DNA of 64,000 bases from Hofstenia miamia (GCA_004352715.1 SCFE01000059.1:566143-630142); one strand, 5' to 3'. Counted from the first letter of the stretch, positions 34,600 through 47,127 are shown. Program-made: numbers and translations. The notes: generated by a model from the letters alone, not told the origin.

Positions 34600-34990
34600 T
34601 TTATGCGATGCTTTGTCAAAATATTTTCTTTCAAATTCATATGGCATGTTATGCAAAGTTCACCAAATTATTTTTGGGATTGGTCCCTACGGCGTTCTGC
34701 TGAAAAATTAGCAAAACTTACGTTTTTTTACGTTTATGAAATACAAATGAATTATTATAAGTTAATCAGAATTCAATGTTTGCAAACATATGTGTCTTCA
34801 GCAAAATTTTAGTAATTTAAAGTGGCTCTTCTAAAAGCAAAAATAACATTGTTTTAAACATTTAGGATTTTTGAACTATAAAAGTTTGTTTTTTAAAAAA
34901 TACACTTTTTGCAACCCTGCTCATTAGTTATGCATAGTAATACATGTACATTACACACAGAGCATTATGCTGTTATCATAAACAAATATA
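34600..34990 (+). repeat. Unclassified interspersed repeat, copy 2
   Basis: Partner of 33060-33440. The open frame 34603-34812 lies wholly inside it and is not conserved in the other copy. Confidence 0.75.
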
Positions 34991-37072
34991 TTTTATCAAT
35001 ATATATATACGTTAACAAGTGAAAATGCACCGTAAACAACAATTCTAGCTTCAAATGTCTGCATACGCTTAATAAATTGATTTGCATAGATCTATTTGAA
35101 GAAATATGCAGAACCTAAATGTGTCAAAGTTATTTGTAATGACATTTGCGGAAAAAACACGCCTTTAACGTAAACATCAGCCTTAGCGAATTTATTTTGA
35201 GTGTAAGTTAACGATTTGGTTTACGGTCATGTTAACGTGAAACACCATTTGTTAACGGTGTTGTTAACGTATTGAATTTGGATCACACTTCCTTTACTAA
35301 GTTTAGACGCTTCACACTGCTTCATTAGAAAACAGCAGGAGATTAACAAAGTTGGGAGATTCTTTAATTTTGTGAAGAATTGTTCGAGCAGATATGAAAG
35401 CTTTATCCTCGTCTTCAGTAGAAAAGTTTTCTATAATGTATTCATAATTTCCGCCCTATGCCTTAGTTAAAGAATATTTTTGCAATATTTACGTATATTT
35501 CAATAAACTTTTAACAATTGTACGGTTCACTTTGAGCAATGTTTCTGATGGAATACTAAATTAATAACAATCAAAGTCCGCTTATCATAGGACCCTCTGC
35601 TAAAATTAGTATTTACGATGTTTGATAATGAAATTGTATAGATATCTACAAGTATACAAGAAGAATATCGGTAATGTCTACTTTTCTTCAAGCGATGTAT
35701 ATTTATAAGATTTAAATTACTTTGTCGAATACAGCTCGACTATTTAATTCAAGCGGAGCTTTGACCAGGCAAGCTTTCTAATTCAAGCTTTCCCTCGTCC
35801 TTTTCGTGTCATTGTTCTCCTCTAGCGAGGATACTATTCTATTGAGATATTATCTTACTTTTAATAAAGAAGAACACACTGTGCTTCTAGAAGAACCTCG
35901 ATCAGCATACTTATTTCACGTACCTCTTCGTTCTGGTTCAACACATGAGAAATTACCGACTTATTTGCACAGCGGTATGGGACTGATTACGATTTTATTA
36001 CTATTGGCTGTAATGGAATAAATGGCAACACTGGTGTTGATAATGGCATTATTCCGAAGTTTGAACTGCGTCGTGTATTCAATTTCTTAGATGATGATTC
36101 AAAAAGGACCTGCATTACAATTCTGTTCCCTTCACAGATGTAAGAGATCGAAAGAGCTTACCGACTTACCGATGCCCTCCAATAAAGACAACTTTACCTT
36201 ATGGGATAGAACGATCCATTTTTGAAAAATCATCAAATTTTCCAATTTTCCCGGAACGTTTATTGGCAGTTGTTAACATGTGTTGGGCAGAAACGCTTTT
36301 TATGTCAATCCGGAAATTTATGCATGCTACATGGTCCATACCGTGATCGGAAGAAGTTTGCGCTTGATGGGTTGAAAATTTCTCAAAATGAAGTTCGAGG
36401 TCTACAAATGAATTTGAAATATTCAACATTCCATCGTTGAGCCTCAATGGCGAAAATACTAGGATATGATTGATTGGGAAAAAGTGAATTTGACCACCCT
36501 GTCTTTTTTTAGTAATATAGCATTTTAACCTTAAACAGCCTGGTGATTTTTAAGAAATTTTCATGATCCTATAAAAATTTTTTTAATGATTATAGCTTAA
36601 AAACTATCAATGGTGCGAGGCCCCGCGACCTCGGACATTGCGCACGGCATGCCTCAATGTGCTTGAAATATCTTTGCACATTTTAAGAAACAGTCAAAGT
36701 TCTTTGTTGCCTCCAGCGGCTCAAACCTTCTAAATACATTAACACTGGGTATGGAGAGAATTTAAATCTTCGTCAAAAATTGGAAAATTTCTAAGAAAAC
36801 TTGTTAACTTATTCAACAATCTTGGCCACAGCAATAAGCTTTAATAGAAATTTTCAACATTGCATTAATGTATTTTCCCAGTAGACCTACCCATGCCCCA
36901 AGATTTTCAAATTTTGAAATAGAATGGAGAAAATTCTTTGTAAATTTGGAAAAACGTTGTGTCCTTTAAAACGGACGCTAGGCTGCTTAAGGTTAAGAAT
37001 TAGCGAATCACGTTATTCCAAATTCGGAGTTTCCTCCAAAATTGTCTTGTTACACACAGGCTGTACAAAATT
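34991..37072. other. Unassigned region with a GTTAACG cluster
   Basis: Four GTTAACG heptamers occur at 35207, 35231, 35251 and 35263. A GC-rich short hairpin-like sequence (GTGCG...CGCAC) lies near 36612-36645. Frames 35806-36021 and 36199-36447 have less biased codon use than the surroundings but match no family I know. No splice-linked gene could be built. Confidence 0.4.
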
Positions 37073-38083
37073 TAGGGTTGCCGTGGGAATTGTTTTTTAA
37101 TTCCCATTCCACAATATTTCCGTGGGAATTACCATGAGGACTGGAAAAGAAAAGAACTCTAACTAGATCTCCCATATATGAAGAAAAGAGCAAAGCTACG
37201 TGAACATGATTTTATAAGCAATTCGCTTTAAACAAAGCTAAATCTAAACATAAAAATAGTTCAATGTTAGTCACTGTCGTCATCCTTGACCTCGCAATAC
37301 CGTACGGAATCAAGTGCAAGGTATTTTGCAAATTCTGCCTCTGTCACCATATGTCAGACAATAGATTGAAACATCGCTTGCCAAAATCAATTTAAATCAT
37401 CGCAATTAGAATTGCAGGTCGCCTCTTTTTGCACAGCTTGGGGAAAATAATTCGGAAAGACTTAACACAAGCCAAGATGACGACATTGAATTTCTTTGGA
37501 GTTTGCTCTAAAAAATCGGGCTGGTTTGCCTGTATGGAGGGCAATATTTTCAAAATGACGCATTTCTGATTCCATCTGGTCACCAAATCACATTCTCTTC
37601 GGCTATGTTGGCTGCTAAGCATTTTATCGAAGAGACTCTCGCTAGCCACCATAGAATTTTGACTTTCCTTGTCGAAATGCAGCAGTGAAACAATTTTATG
37701 CAAGCAGCTTGTGACCGTTTGTTTATATACTGGGCAATCGCAATATTCAATCCAGTGACAAATTGGTTTTGTAAGGCCATTTTAGAAAACTGTCGAAGTG
37801 AGTTGGATAATTTGGCTAATAAAGAATTTTGTTTTCACCATATCAGAATTTCAAATTTTATAGTCGGGCAAAACCTGCATTTCACAACCAGTTGTCTATA
37901 TTAGATAAGTACTTTGCAATAATGTTGTTTTTATTTAGTTTAAAATGTTTCTATTTATTCAATTATTATATTTTTTAAATTTTCTTTTTATCTAAAACAC
38001 CCAATAATTTTCATGGGAAATTCCCACGAAAAATCATTGGTCTCATCCCATGGGAGGGAATTCCAATTTCCACACCAACCCTG
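37073..38083 (+). mobile_element. Decayed hAT element with BED zinc-finger remnant
   Basis: Terminal inverted repeats are TAGGGTTGCCGTGGGAATTG and, reverse complemented, CAGGGTTGGTGTGGAAATTG. The flanks ACAAAATT and ACAAAGAT form a decayed 8-bp target duplication. GTGGGAAT motifs recur just inside both ends. Inside, plus-strand debris of a transposase is readable (next entry). At 1.0 kb it is far shorter than a full hAT element (usually about 2.5-4 kb), so it is internally deleted. Confidence 0.75.
37308..37800 (+). pseudogene. hAT transposase debris (BED finger)
   Basis: Around 37308-37390 the plus strand reads IKCKVFCKFCLCHHMSDNRL, then KHRLPK, close to the BED-type zinc finger at the start of many hAT transposases (CKxC, MSDN, LKHHLAK). 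About 330 bases later AACDRLFIYWAIAIFNPV resembles the conserved segment after it (a phenylalanine-rich block ending FNxV). Stops and frameshifts occur throughout. The minus-strand frames here are shadows. Confidence 0.55.
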
Positions 38084-39207
38084 ACAAAGATTCATCAAGG
38101 AGGTGATCCCTGAATTCCTACTGGTAAATTAAAAACAGTGACTTGAACTTGGATCCACCTAAACAAAAATATCTGAAATGCTAGTTTTTATCAAAATGAT
38201 ATTTCCATTTATAATTTGATTTTCATTTAATAGGCCCTCTAACTTAACAGAAGAAATGATAAAATACTCCAAGGACAAAACACTACAATTATGTTTAAAA
38301 TAAATTGCATTTTTAAAAAGTTGCTGTGATGACAAAACAATTGGAAAGTTGCAAAAATTCTTAAGATGTCTTTCTATTGAATGACCGCACATCTAAACAT
38401 AATCAAATCGTATTGATTTTTGGTATACAAACTTTTCATATTATTGTTACAAAAGGCTGATATTGGGCGAAGCTTATTTCAGCAAAATTATATTGTGTCT
38501 ATAGTGACGCCCCACCCTAATACATGAATATTATTCATCAAGAAATTCATTGACCCATAAGAAATTGTAAAGTTGTGGCTGGAAATGTGGTATTACTATT
38601 TATATTTTAGAAGCTGCACTAAAGTAAATGGAAGTGGGGAGGGTCGACTCATGGGCAGGTCGGGGAGATATGGGGTAAGATTTTTCCAAAGTTGGTACCC
38701 ATGGGGCAAAAGTGGTGCAAAAATACTTTTTAGTTGAGAAAGTAGTAAGAAATTGTAAAAGTTTTTATTCATGAATAAGTTCCATGCTTAAACAAAATTA
38801 ATTTACTTGGAAATTTAGTCGCATTTTGAAAAATTTATTAGCGTGCATTATTAGCTCTTGGTGAAATTTGATTCTACTTCATGATATCAGCAAGATCCCT
38901 ATCATTCCCACATAGAACTTTTTGGTATCTTTGTTATTAATCATTGTTACTAAAAACTACGCATAAATTAATATAGCATTCTAATTCTATTGGTCTACGT
39001 TTTCTCTAATAATCATCCAATGAGTTTTTCTAAGTACATTGCTCTTCAGAAATTAAATAAATTGGGCGATTTGAATAAAATTTGACATATTCCAAACCAA
39101 AGGCATTTGATGTAAGACATCTGAAGGCAAGTATATTCATTTAATTCAACATTTAGTTAAAGTTATAAGCAATTATAATATTTCAATTTCAGAAACGTGT
39201 GGCACTG
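38084..39207. other. Region upstream of the GPCR
   Basis: AT-rich with a short GC-rich patch (38630-38720, GGGGAGGGTCGACTC). A polypyrimidine-AG (TTTCAATTTCAG at 39181-39192) lies 15 bases before the GPCR start codon and could be an acceptor for a 5' non-coding exon or a promoter-proximal feature. No earlier exon identified. Confidence 0.4.
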
Positions 39208-39486
39208 ATGAAAAATTTAACACAGCTATTCGGCGATGGACATTTTCTACGCACTATTACAGAATACACGGTTTTCGTAGGAATTGGGATGACAGTTTTG
39301 GGTTTGTTTTTCAACATTTGCATGTATCTTACTGCTAAATACTTAAAACCTCCAAACTCATCCACAGGTTTGATGCAGTACCAAGCAATCTGGGACGCTA
39401 TTTCTATTTTACAAGACGGGATTGTTGACTTAGGAGGAAAATACGTAGACTATGATCCAACCAACTTTAATATGGTTAATTGCAAG
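39208..39486 (+). CDS. GPCR exon 1 (N-terminus to end of extracellular loop 1)
   Basis: 93 codons from the first ATG after the upstream AG. The open frame extends four codons upstream only through GTG, not a likely start. It ends ...NCK|GT, i.e. just after the conserved cysteine that precedes TM3. Confidence 0.8.
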
Positions 39487-40615
39487 GTTGTAACTTTACA
39501 ATAAATACAAATTTTCGAAATGTTAAAACTTTGTTTTAGGTAATTTTAATAAATATAAAATTTTAAACTGCAACTTTTTAAATCTGCAACAGTTATATTT
39601 AACGACATTTTACTTTGCCTTGACAACACATATGCAATGTAGTTCAATGTTTTCACCTAGATCAAAACTAAATTTTGCTAATTTTCCACGAAATTTTAAT
39701 TTTTTAACAAATAATTACGGTTATATTTGCTTGAAGTTTGAATATTATTTTGCAATGATTAAAAATATTTGCATAGTATATAAGAATACTATTGCACGTA
39801 CATTGCGGTTGTTTTGGAACAAATGCAAAATTTGAAAAATCTATATATATGTCTATATATATACATATATTATCAGAGTAATAAATTATGTGTTTTGAAT
39901 AAGCATGTACCACAGAAGTTATATCAAATTATACTAAAATTTTTGCAAATAAAATTACCAAAGTTAATCATTCAATGTCTAAATTTCATTTTCTTAGATG
40001 CTATACTTCCACAGTTGGGGTAGCACTGTGTGTGCTATATATCACATGATGGCGCTTGCAGTGGACCGCGTCATTGCAATTTACTTTCCTATATGGTATA
40101 GAAAAAATGGAACTCACAAACTAGCTTCTAAAGTTAGCGTTGCAATTGCTTTAATTTCATATGGTTTATGGCTTCCGAACCTGTTTATTTTCAAAATAAG
40201 AGCCTCTTCTTGTGTTCTTGAAGCATCGCCTCTATTCGTGTTTTGGTATACAAAAGTGTATGTCATTATATTTGCATTTGCCCTACCATTCACAGTAGTA
40301 TCCGTATCAAATGTATACTTTCTGTTCATACTCAAAGATCGTGACAGAAAACACAATGCAGAAAGGCGCTTGACAATAATGCTCACTACGAATTCTTTCG
40401 TTTTTCTTATACTAGTAGCTACTTCTATATCTCTGCTGATGATTTTGCTCAACTCGCAAGCAGAAACTCATGAGGAGGAGATTATATTGATCTTTATTGA
40501 AAAGGTAAAAAGTGTGCTATCAATTACAAATTCGTCTGTAAATTTTGTATTTTATTTTGTAAGTGGTCCAATGTTTCGCTCAGCATTTTATATAATGGTT
40601 AAGCAAATAGTTTAA
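39208..40615 (+). CDS. Rhodopsin-family (class A) G-protein-coupled receptor
   Basis: Two exons, 39208-39486 and 39998-40615, joined in phase 0 across an intron with AAG|GTTGTA donor and TTCTTAG|ATG acceptor; product 298 aa. The N-terminus is short with an NLT glycosylation site. TM1 is about 20-43 (with the N of LFFNICMYL), TM2 54-77, Cys92 is the conserved disulphide cysteine, TM3 is 96-118 ending DRV (116-118, the DRY motif), followed by AIYFP. TM4 starts near KVSVAIAL, TM5 is VYVIIFAFALPF onward, then a basic loop RDRKHNAERRLTIML, and TM6 lacks the usual CWxP. TM7 carries NSSVNFVFY in place of NPxxY, then GPMFR. Plasma-membrane receptor; ligand unknown, probably a peptide. The length is short for the class but all seven helices are present and no stop interrupts, so it looks functional. 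Confidence 0.85.
39998..40615 (+). CDS. GPCR exon 2 (TM3 to C-terminus)
   Basis: 205 codons plus stop TAA. Its first codon is ATG but it is an internal methionine at the start of TM3; the acceptor AG stands directly before it. The cytoplasmic tail is very short after GPMFR. Confidence 0.85.
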   Translation: MLYFHSWGSTVCAIYHMMALAVDRVIAIYFPIWYRKNGTHKLASKVSVAIALISYGLWLPNLFIFKIRASSCVLEASPLFVFWYTKVYVIIFAFALPFTVVSVSNVYFLFILKDRDRKHNAERRLTIMLTTNSFVFLILVATSISLLMILLNSQAETHEEEIILIFIEKVKSVLSITNSSVNFVFYFVSGPMFRSAFYIMVKQIV

Positions 40616-41114
40616 ACTCAACCTGTTGTTTATGCAAACAACAGCATTAATTTAGCTATAATTTACATGTGCTTTGATAAATGGCCAAGTAACTTTACTA
40701 ACTTGCTATAATATATTGCTTTGTAAAATTTAATGTCAAGTTTAAATAATTATTTTTATTGGGAGCCTGCAAACCACCATGCCTGCTCTTTTGTCTACCT
40801 CATATCAAATTTGTCCATTTATATTGTCAATCTCATAAATGTAAACAAAAAGATTGTACGATTTGTGGAATTATTAACGCAAAGTTTCTCAAATCAATTT
40901 CATTAATTTTTTGGAGTTGGCATTTGATTGATTGTGTTTATTTTATGTCTAGCATCAACGAATATGTTTGTCAAGTATATATTTACAATAATTTAGGGTA
41001 TCTTGTTGATATCCGTTTTAGACCATTATTAATGTGTATTTTTTATTTATTGAATATCTCAAGTACATTAATATGTTAAAGTCATTGATTATAGTAATAT
41101 ACATTTCCATTTTC

Positions 41115-41120
41115 AATAAA
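41115..41120 (+). terminator. Candidate polyadenylation signal of the GPCR
   Basis: AATAAA about 500 bases past the GPCR stop. Frame 40759-41079 between them starts on TTG, has no domain, and is better taken as 3' UTR. Confidence 0.35.
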
Positions 41121-42236
41121 TATTTTGGAAATTTTACGACTAATTTCTTTAAATTTCAAATTGCATTATGTAGTAAATATTCATGTAAGATTGTTTTTCA
41201 TTGATTTTAATTATTCGGAAGAGTACTAAAATAGGAGTTCTATCGCATCATGCTTTCTTAGAATACACAGATGGTGCAATAACACTTGGAATATACACAC
41301 AAAAGTAGTTTTTGATGTTTTAGTAGTGTTAGCTGTTATTTTGAAATTATAGTTATAGGTTCTGGAGAAGAAAGGTTGCTCTAAAAATACTGACGTTCAT
41401 CTCTGGAAATAATATGCAGTCCCCTTTAGCAATACAAGCGTTTTTATCTGTCGAATTGAAGCAAAATTGGTATATTTAACCTAAATAATAAGATATAATG
41501 GAAATTTATTGGCAGAAAGAATCTTTCCATATATTATAGGCGTACTTAAAAAATCAAAAATCGACTTCAGGTGTGAGCGAATTTTTTTGAAGCGGTTTAG
41601 ATACTATCTAAATTTGATGCCTTACATATTTGATAATGAATCAATTTGATAAACTAGCTCAATGCCTTCCATACAAAGCTATATCTTTCTGTTAAGATTA
41701 TCATAAACTTTTGTCCACGTCTGTTGTAAATTTGAAGAATGTGTCATTCAAACCAGAAATGAATATGTTATAAAAGCAGAATTTCCTGCTCGAATGCTAC
41801 CTTAAATGGTGAGGTTTGTGTTATATATAAAACTTAGAGTTACAGTGAGCCCCTAGTGTAGTAGCATTTAATTGATAATTGAATACATATTTTGAAGCAA
41901 CTCAGATAAGTACGTATCTGTTACAAATTTGTCAGAAGTTTTTAACGCTACAAAAACATTTTTTGCAATATTTCAACATGTAATTTTATTAAGGCCTACA
42001 ATAATTTTCAACTTAGATCCTGTTTATACTCACTAAGAAAGATATTATATTATTTTCTGTGTGAAACATTCACGAGATTGAATTTACGCGAATTTTTTTT
42101 AAAAATTCATATAAAAATGCAGTGTAACACATTACACATTGATATTATTAATGTAATAATATTTAATTATTATTTTATTATATCGCTAAAAATAAAATTC
42201 TCCTGAAATAAAACACTCCCTAACTGAAATTTAGTG
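41121..42236. other. Intergenic, non-coding
   Basis: No feature recognised. Confidence 0.5.
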
Positions 42237-42665
42237 TTCAGAACAAAGCTACATTGACCTCAAAATGTTTTGGACTTCTTAGAAATTCTACATTATAAGT
42301 ATTTTCATTTACACATTTGTTTGTAAATCGCTTAATCATGCTTACAAAAACCAATGTAGTTCCTTCCATTGTGCTTATTGTTACCATTATATAGTCTGAT
42401 ATCATATTAATGAAACATTGTCAAGCGATATAAATATTGATATGATACTGTACAAATTCCTCTAAACTGTTTTCCTAACATTCAATTCTCAAAGCGATTG
42501 ATAGTCCTCCCTCAGTTATGATGACAAAACCTTACCAGAAAAGGTAAAGACATTATACTGCGGCATCCAAATTGATTCGGAATTGCTGTTGAACTAATCA
42601 ATTATTAGAGAACATATCATTGCACTGAGAAATTCTGAATTTCGGACAAAAGATTCCCAAATGTA
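42237..42665 (-). pseudogene. Cytochrome P450 pseudogene with large internal deletion
   Basis: 42237-42340 matches the last ~100 bases of the P450 final exon (compare 53253-53370: shared AATGTTTTGGACTTCTTA and TTTACA...GTAAATCGCTT). It passes directly into 42350-42415, which matches the first bases of the same exon (compare 54240-54300). The ~870 bases between, including heme-loop and I-helix codons, are gone. After only about 45 bases, 42460-42665 matches P450 exon 2 (60072-60272; shared TCTGAATTTCGGACAAA, TACTGCGGC and ATGATTCG-like stretches). Same strand as the intact gene, about 10 kb downstream of it: a dead tandem paralogue. Confidence 0.8.
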
Positions 42666-45600
42666 ATTACATTAACGAGTTTATCCAATAGGCATTTCTT
42701 AAGATTTCAAAAACTCTTCTGTTTGCAATTACTTCGCTAGATGAATGTAATTCAACATATACTGTAAACCCAGAGTATAATGGGATGCTTACATAAAGCG
42801 TTCCCTTACACGAAGTATTTTTTTCTTGCAAAATATATCTGTCGCGCAATGTCCTGCTAAAATTGATTCTGAATGCTAACTTAATACATTGCATACACAA
42901 TCATTTCAACGATTTTGCTAAGTGTGTCCGCATTTATGTGTCGCTTCGACATCTTTCTATACGGCAAAAAATGCTGTGATTCTTCAAACAAATATGTGAT
43001 AGATAATTTTTTATTAACACATATATCTGTTGAAATCTCAAGGTGAATAAATCGCAATTTTGCCCAAAATCTTTCAAATATTTAGTTTGAAAAAAGGCAG
43101 CAATACAATGCTTATTGCTTCCCCATCAAGAAGGATTTGGAAACGGCATAAAAATACAACTCCATTTAGCACAATAGTTAAAAATATTTTGTATGCTATG
43201 AATTACATTCGATTTTATTACATCGTCGGACATCAAAAATATCTTGCACAACAAAATATTTGGTGGAAATGTAAGAATATGAACCTTCTTTCAAAAATTA
43301 GATTTCCAAAGAAAATAATTCAGTACTTTAATGTTTTTCAAACACACGAAGCATTTTTATGACAAATTTTTATCATAAATGAGAAACACACCTACCTATA
43401 GATGGGGTCCAAATCCCGAGACACCCACATTTCTTTTTAGGCTTAACGGTGGTTGTAGGAAAATGTAAACAAAGCGTTTTGTGAATTTAATTGCAAAATA
43501 GGTGGTTTAGGGTTAAGTAACTAAGAATTTCAACAAAAACTTCTATACAAGTGCAGCATACATCATAAGAAATTTCAAGAATCGTCTTTAATGTTATAAA
43601 TTTACTTTCATTTAATGTATTAGGAATGCCCCGAATATACTTAGAGCTTAGCCAAAGGGGCAGTTTGGGCTCCTATCTCTCTAAATTTTAAGATAATAGC
43701 ACTGGTGAATAGATTAAGGAATAGTGATATGCAATCTCGATTATCCAGGTTACCGGGACTGAAAAATTGCGGATTCCAAGTCAATTTTTGAAGCCTTTGC
43801 AAGCAATTGGTTTTATTTAAAAATAATTTTTGTGAGATCAGTTTCTTGATACATAAACACCACGCTCGAGAAAATGAAAACATAAAATATTGCTATTTAT
43901 GTTTGTAAATGCAGCCTATAAATACATTTAATTGAATTAGTTGTATATGAATTTAGGTGTGGAAATATAATAAGTTAGCATTTGTGTTTTATGTTTCCAG
44001 ATGCATAGTATATGTCAAGTTGTTATCAGATTTGTGCTACACATCCATTTGATCCCTATTGATACCCTATATGATCATAGGTTCAGCTTTTGATTACATT
44101 AGTTCTCAATGAATAAGGGCAAAACATTTTATGATAGTAATGTAAGAAGTAACAATGATAGAATGGTGAGAGATATTGGAGGCAGACTTATGGATATTGA
44201 TATAACAAGTCAGTGAAAATGAAATAAGCTTTCTCAGCTAGTAATTACAAAGACAATGTTCACATTCCCAGTGAAATTTCATAGTACAGATCTCGCAAAT
44301 CAATGAACAATAGAAAATCTATTGAAGAAAATCGATTTTTTCATTGAAAATTTATTAAAGAAATTGCCAAGAAGTTTAATAGTTGTTCAATAAAACTTTG
44401 GTAAAATATTTCATTCTAATTTGATATCAAACTATTATCTTTACAAATCTATGTTCATATTTACTAATACGTGTTCAAATTCAATGGTTTAAACAACACA
44501 TATGTCCACTACGTATGACAACTACACTCTGCAATTTGCATTGAAAAATGTAAATAAAACAGGAGTTCTGCTTGCATAGATTGGCAACAAGGTGGGAAAT
44601 CAGTGAAAAAAATTTCTTTAGTATTTAGCACATATACAGAATAATTTAATTTCGATTATCCATTAACTACAAAATAACATAGCGTTACCAATTAATAATA
44701 CCTGGTATCTAAGAATAATTTTTTCTTGCAACATATTGTGCTATTGCATAAAATCATGAACTAGTTGCTCAAGAACTGAAATATTACTGACTTTGAATTG
44801 TAGCAAAACTGGAATTTTATCTTTTCATCGCAAAAATATATTTTTACGCAAAAGTTTTTACCTTAAATCCAAATATTGTAAATTGATGAAAAAATTCAGT
44901 TTTTACTAATTTTCTTTGGTAAGTTTTCAATAAAACATTTAATGCTTCAAAATTGATATTTTTTGAATTTTCTTTAATCAAAAATCAATTTTTTTAACAA
45001 AAATTTTCACAAAAAATGAATTTTCTTAATTAGATAAATTTACAATTTTGAATGACATGGGCCTCATGATTACGACGCCGAGAACTCATCAAGGGGAGCA
45101 AAACAGTATGGATAGGAACCTCTCAATACTGTATTGTTGATATTTTTCATGAAACCCTTTCCATTTCTGGGTATGCTAGGGGTATAAATGTGTTTTCTCT
45201 ACTGGACATATTCACTGATTTTGTTTCACAGTTCGGGAAGTTGGAACTAACTACAATGGTGTTGACATTACTGTTATATTGTTTTCTATTGTAGTTATTC
45301 TCACCTTTGCAGGAGTTTATAAAGATAATCGTTTTCCAATAAATTTACTTTATTGCAATGAACATCATTTATTTACAATGCCATAATGTTGCGAAATTGC
45401 CTTGATACATCAAGCTATTTGCATATCCCGTAGTGACTATGGATGTAATGTTGGCATCGGTTTCATGGCAAAGAGTTCATTCTTGAAATACATCCCATCT
45501 AAGCCTGCATAATATAGTATAATGTTTTTGTGACTCTGAAATGCTTTATGCAATCAATGATCAGTATATTGTGCTCAGCAGCTAAACGAAAAAATAGAAT

Positions 45601-45972
45601 TTTGGCAATTACGGCGTATTGTGCTTGACTTGGCACATCCATTTTTTAAACCTAGCGGAAACATTTGCGCTGACATTTTTTCGCCAAAATTGCAGTTTGA
45701 GCTGAAGTAGTATTAACTCAGCTCCCTTGAATTATTTAAAAGAAACGAACCTCTAATTCATTTAGTGTTTGTATCAGTACATTTATCGTTGCTTGGTCAC
45801 ACTAATGATTCATAATTGGCATCATGTACATTCATGACAGGCAAATATTTGCTGCAGTTTTCATCTTCAGAGTTTGACCAAAATATAATAAGAGAAAGAT
45901 ATCACTGACCAGTTCAGGTATTTATGGCAGTAATTGATGCAACAGCTATTTATGGCTTTGGTTTAAGTATTT
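42666..45972. other. Intergenic, non-coding
   Basis: No exon recognised. Frame 43641-43883 (minus) overlaps a sequence reminiscent of TIRs of pogo-like elements (GATAATCGAGATTGC on the minus strand) but lacks supporting structure. Confidence 0.4.
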
Positions 45973-45996
45973 ATAAGATAAGATAAGATAAGATAA
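45973..45996 (-). repeat. Pentanucleotide tail (TTATC)n of the LINE
   Basis: Four to five AGATA/AATAG-type pentamers on the plus strand directly after the LINE 3' UTR. Short tandem 3' tails replace poly(A) in CR1/L2-type elements. Confidence 0.7.
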
Positions 45997-46358
45997 TCTA
46001 TATTCATTGAATTTTTTTACAATATTCTACTGATATTTCAAATGAATAGCGTCATTAACTACTATGTACAAAAAAATGAATAATAACAAAAATGAAATAA
46101 ATAAAACAACACTGACTAAAAAATACACTGACTACGGGTAGCTTACTAATTTCGATTTATTGTATAATCGTTATTATAAAATTTAAATCCTATCCATGAT
46201 CTACCTGATATAAACTTTTGTTTGATAAATAATATTTTAATTCTTTTTTGAATTTTTTAAGGTTGTCTATTATTTTCATTTCTTTTGGCAATATATTCCA
46301 GTTATAAATTGCAGTATTAATAAAGGATTGACTCATGATAATTATATTAAATTTAACA

Positions 46359-46949
46359 CGTGAGTAGTTTTTTGTTCGTTTATTTTGCTTCAGACAATCT
46401 GTCGAAAATGAGAATGATATCTCGTTGTAGGGTGGTATTTTCTTTATGAATTTGAAGAAATAAATAATAATATTGTAAATAATTAACTCTTGTGGAAAAA
46501 GAATAGATTTAGAAATATATTCTTTTGTTTTAGAAGAGTTTTTATTACAAACATTTAATGCCCATTTTAGTTGAACTCGAAGCTTTTTTAACATTTGGCT
46601 GTGTACATTAGTATATAAGATATTAGCATAGTTTAAATTACTCATAACAAATGNACACGTGAGTAGTTTTTTGTTCGTTTATTTTGCTTCAGACAATCTG
46701 TCGAAAATGAGAATGATATCTCGTTGTAGGGTGGTATTTTCTTTATGAATTTGAAGAAATAAATAATAATATTGTAAATAATTAACTCTTGTGGAAAAAG
46801 AATAGATTTAGAAATATATTCTTTTGTTTTAGAAGAGTATTTATTACAAACATTTAATGCCCATTTTAGTTGAACTCGAAGCTTATTTAACATTTGGCTG
46901 TGTACATTAGTATATAAGATATTAGCATAGTTTAAATTACTCATAACAA
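46359..46949 (-). repeat. Unmerged overlap inside the LINE around N at 46654
   Basis: 46359-46653 equals 46655-46949 with two or three differences, each copy ending at the N. Confidence 0.9.
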
Positions 46950-47127
46950 AAGCATGAAACATTTGAATTACTGCAATTGGGGGTAATTGTTGGGAAACAT
47001 GGGATATCTTTCTAACACCTATAGCCATTTTTTTAATAATAGTATTTATTTGCGACGTGAAATTAAGATATTTAAACTTATTAACAGGTATAACAGATGA
47101 ATTATTGAAATTAATTGAATAGTCGGA

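Noticed and set aside
40114-40452. Minus-strand frame of 112 residues
   Set aside because: Complement of GPCR exon 2.
40759-41079. 106-codon frame with several cysteines after the GPCR
   Set aside because: Starts on TTG, AT-rich codon use, no domain; fits 3' UTR.
43641-43883. 80-codon minus-strand frame with GNLDNRDC
   Set aside because: No domain; the sequence looks like a transposon end of the pogo type but no inverted partner was found.
45973-45996. Possible telomere-like pentamer array
   Set aside because: Only four to five units, placed exactly at the LINE 3' end, so it is best explained as the element tail.
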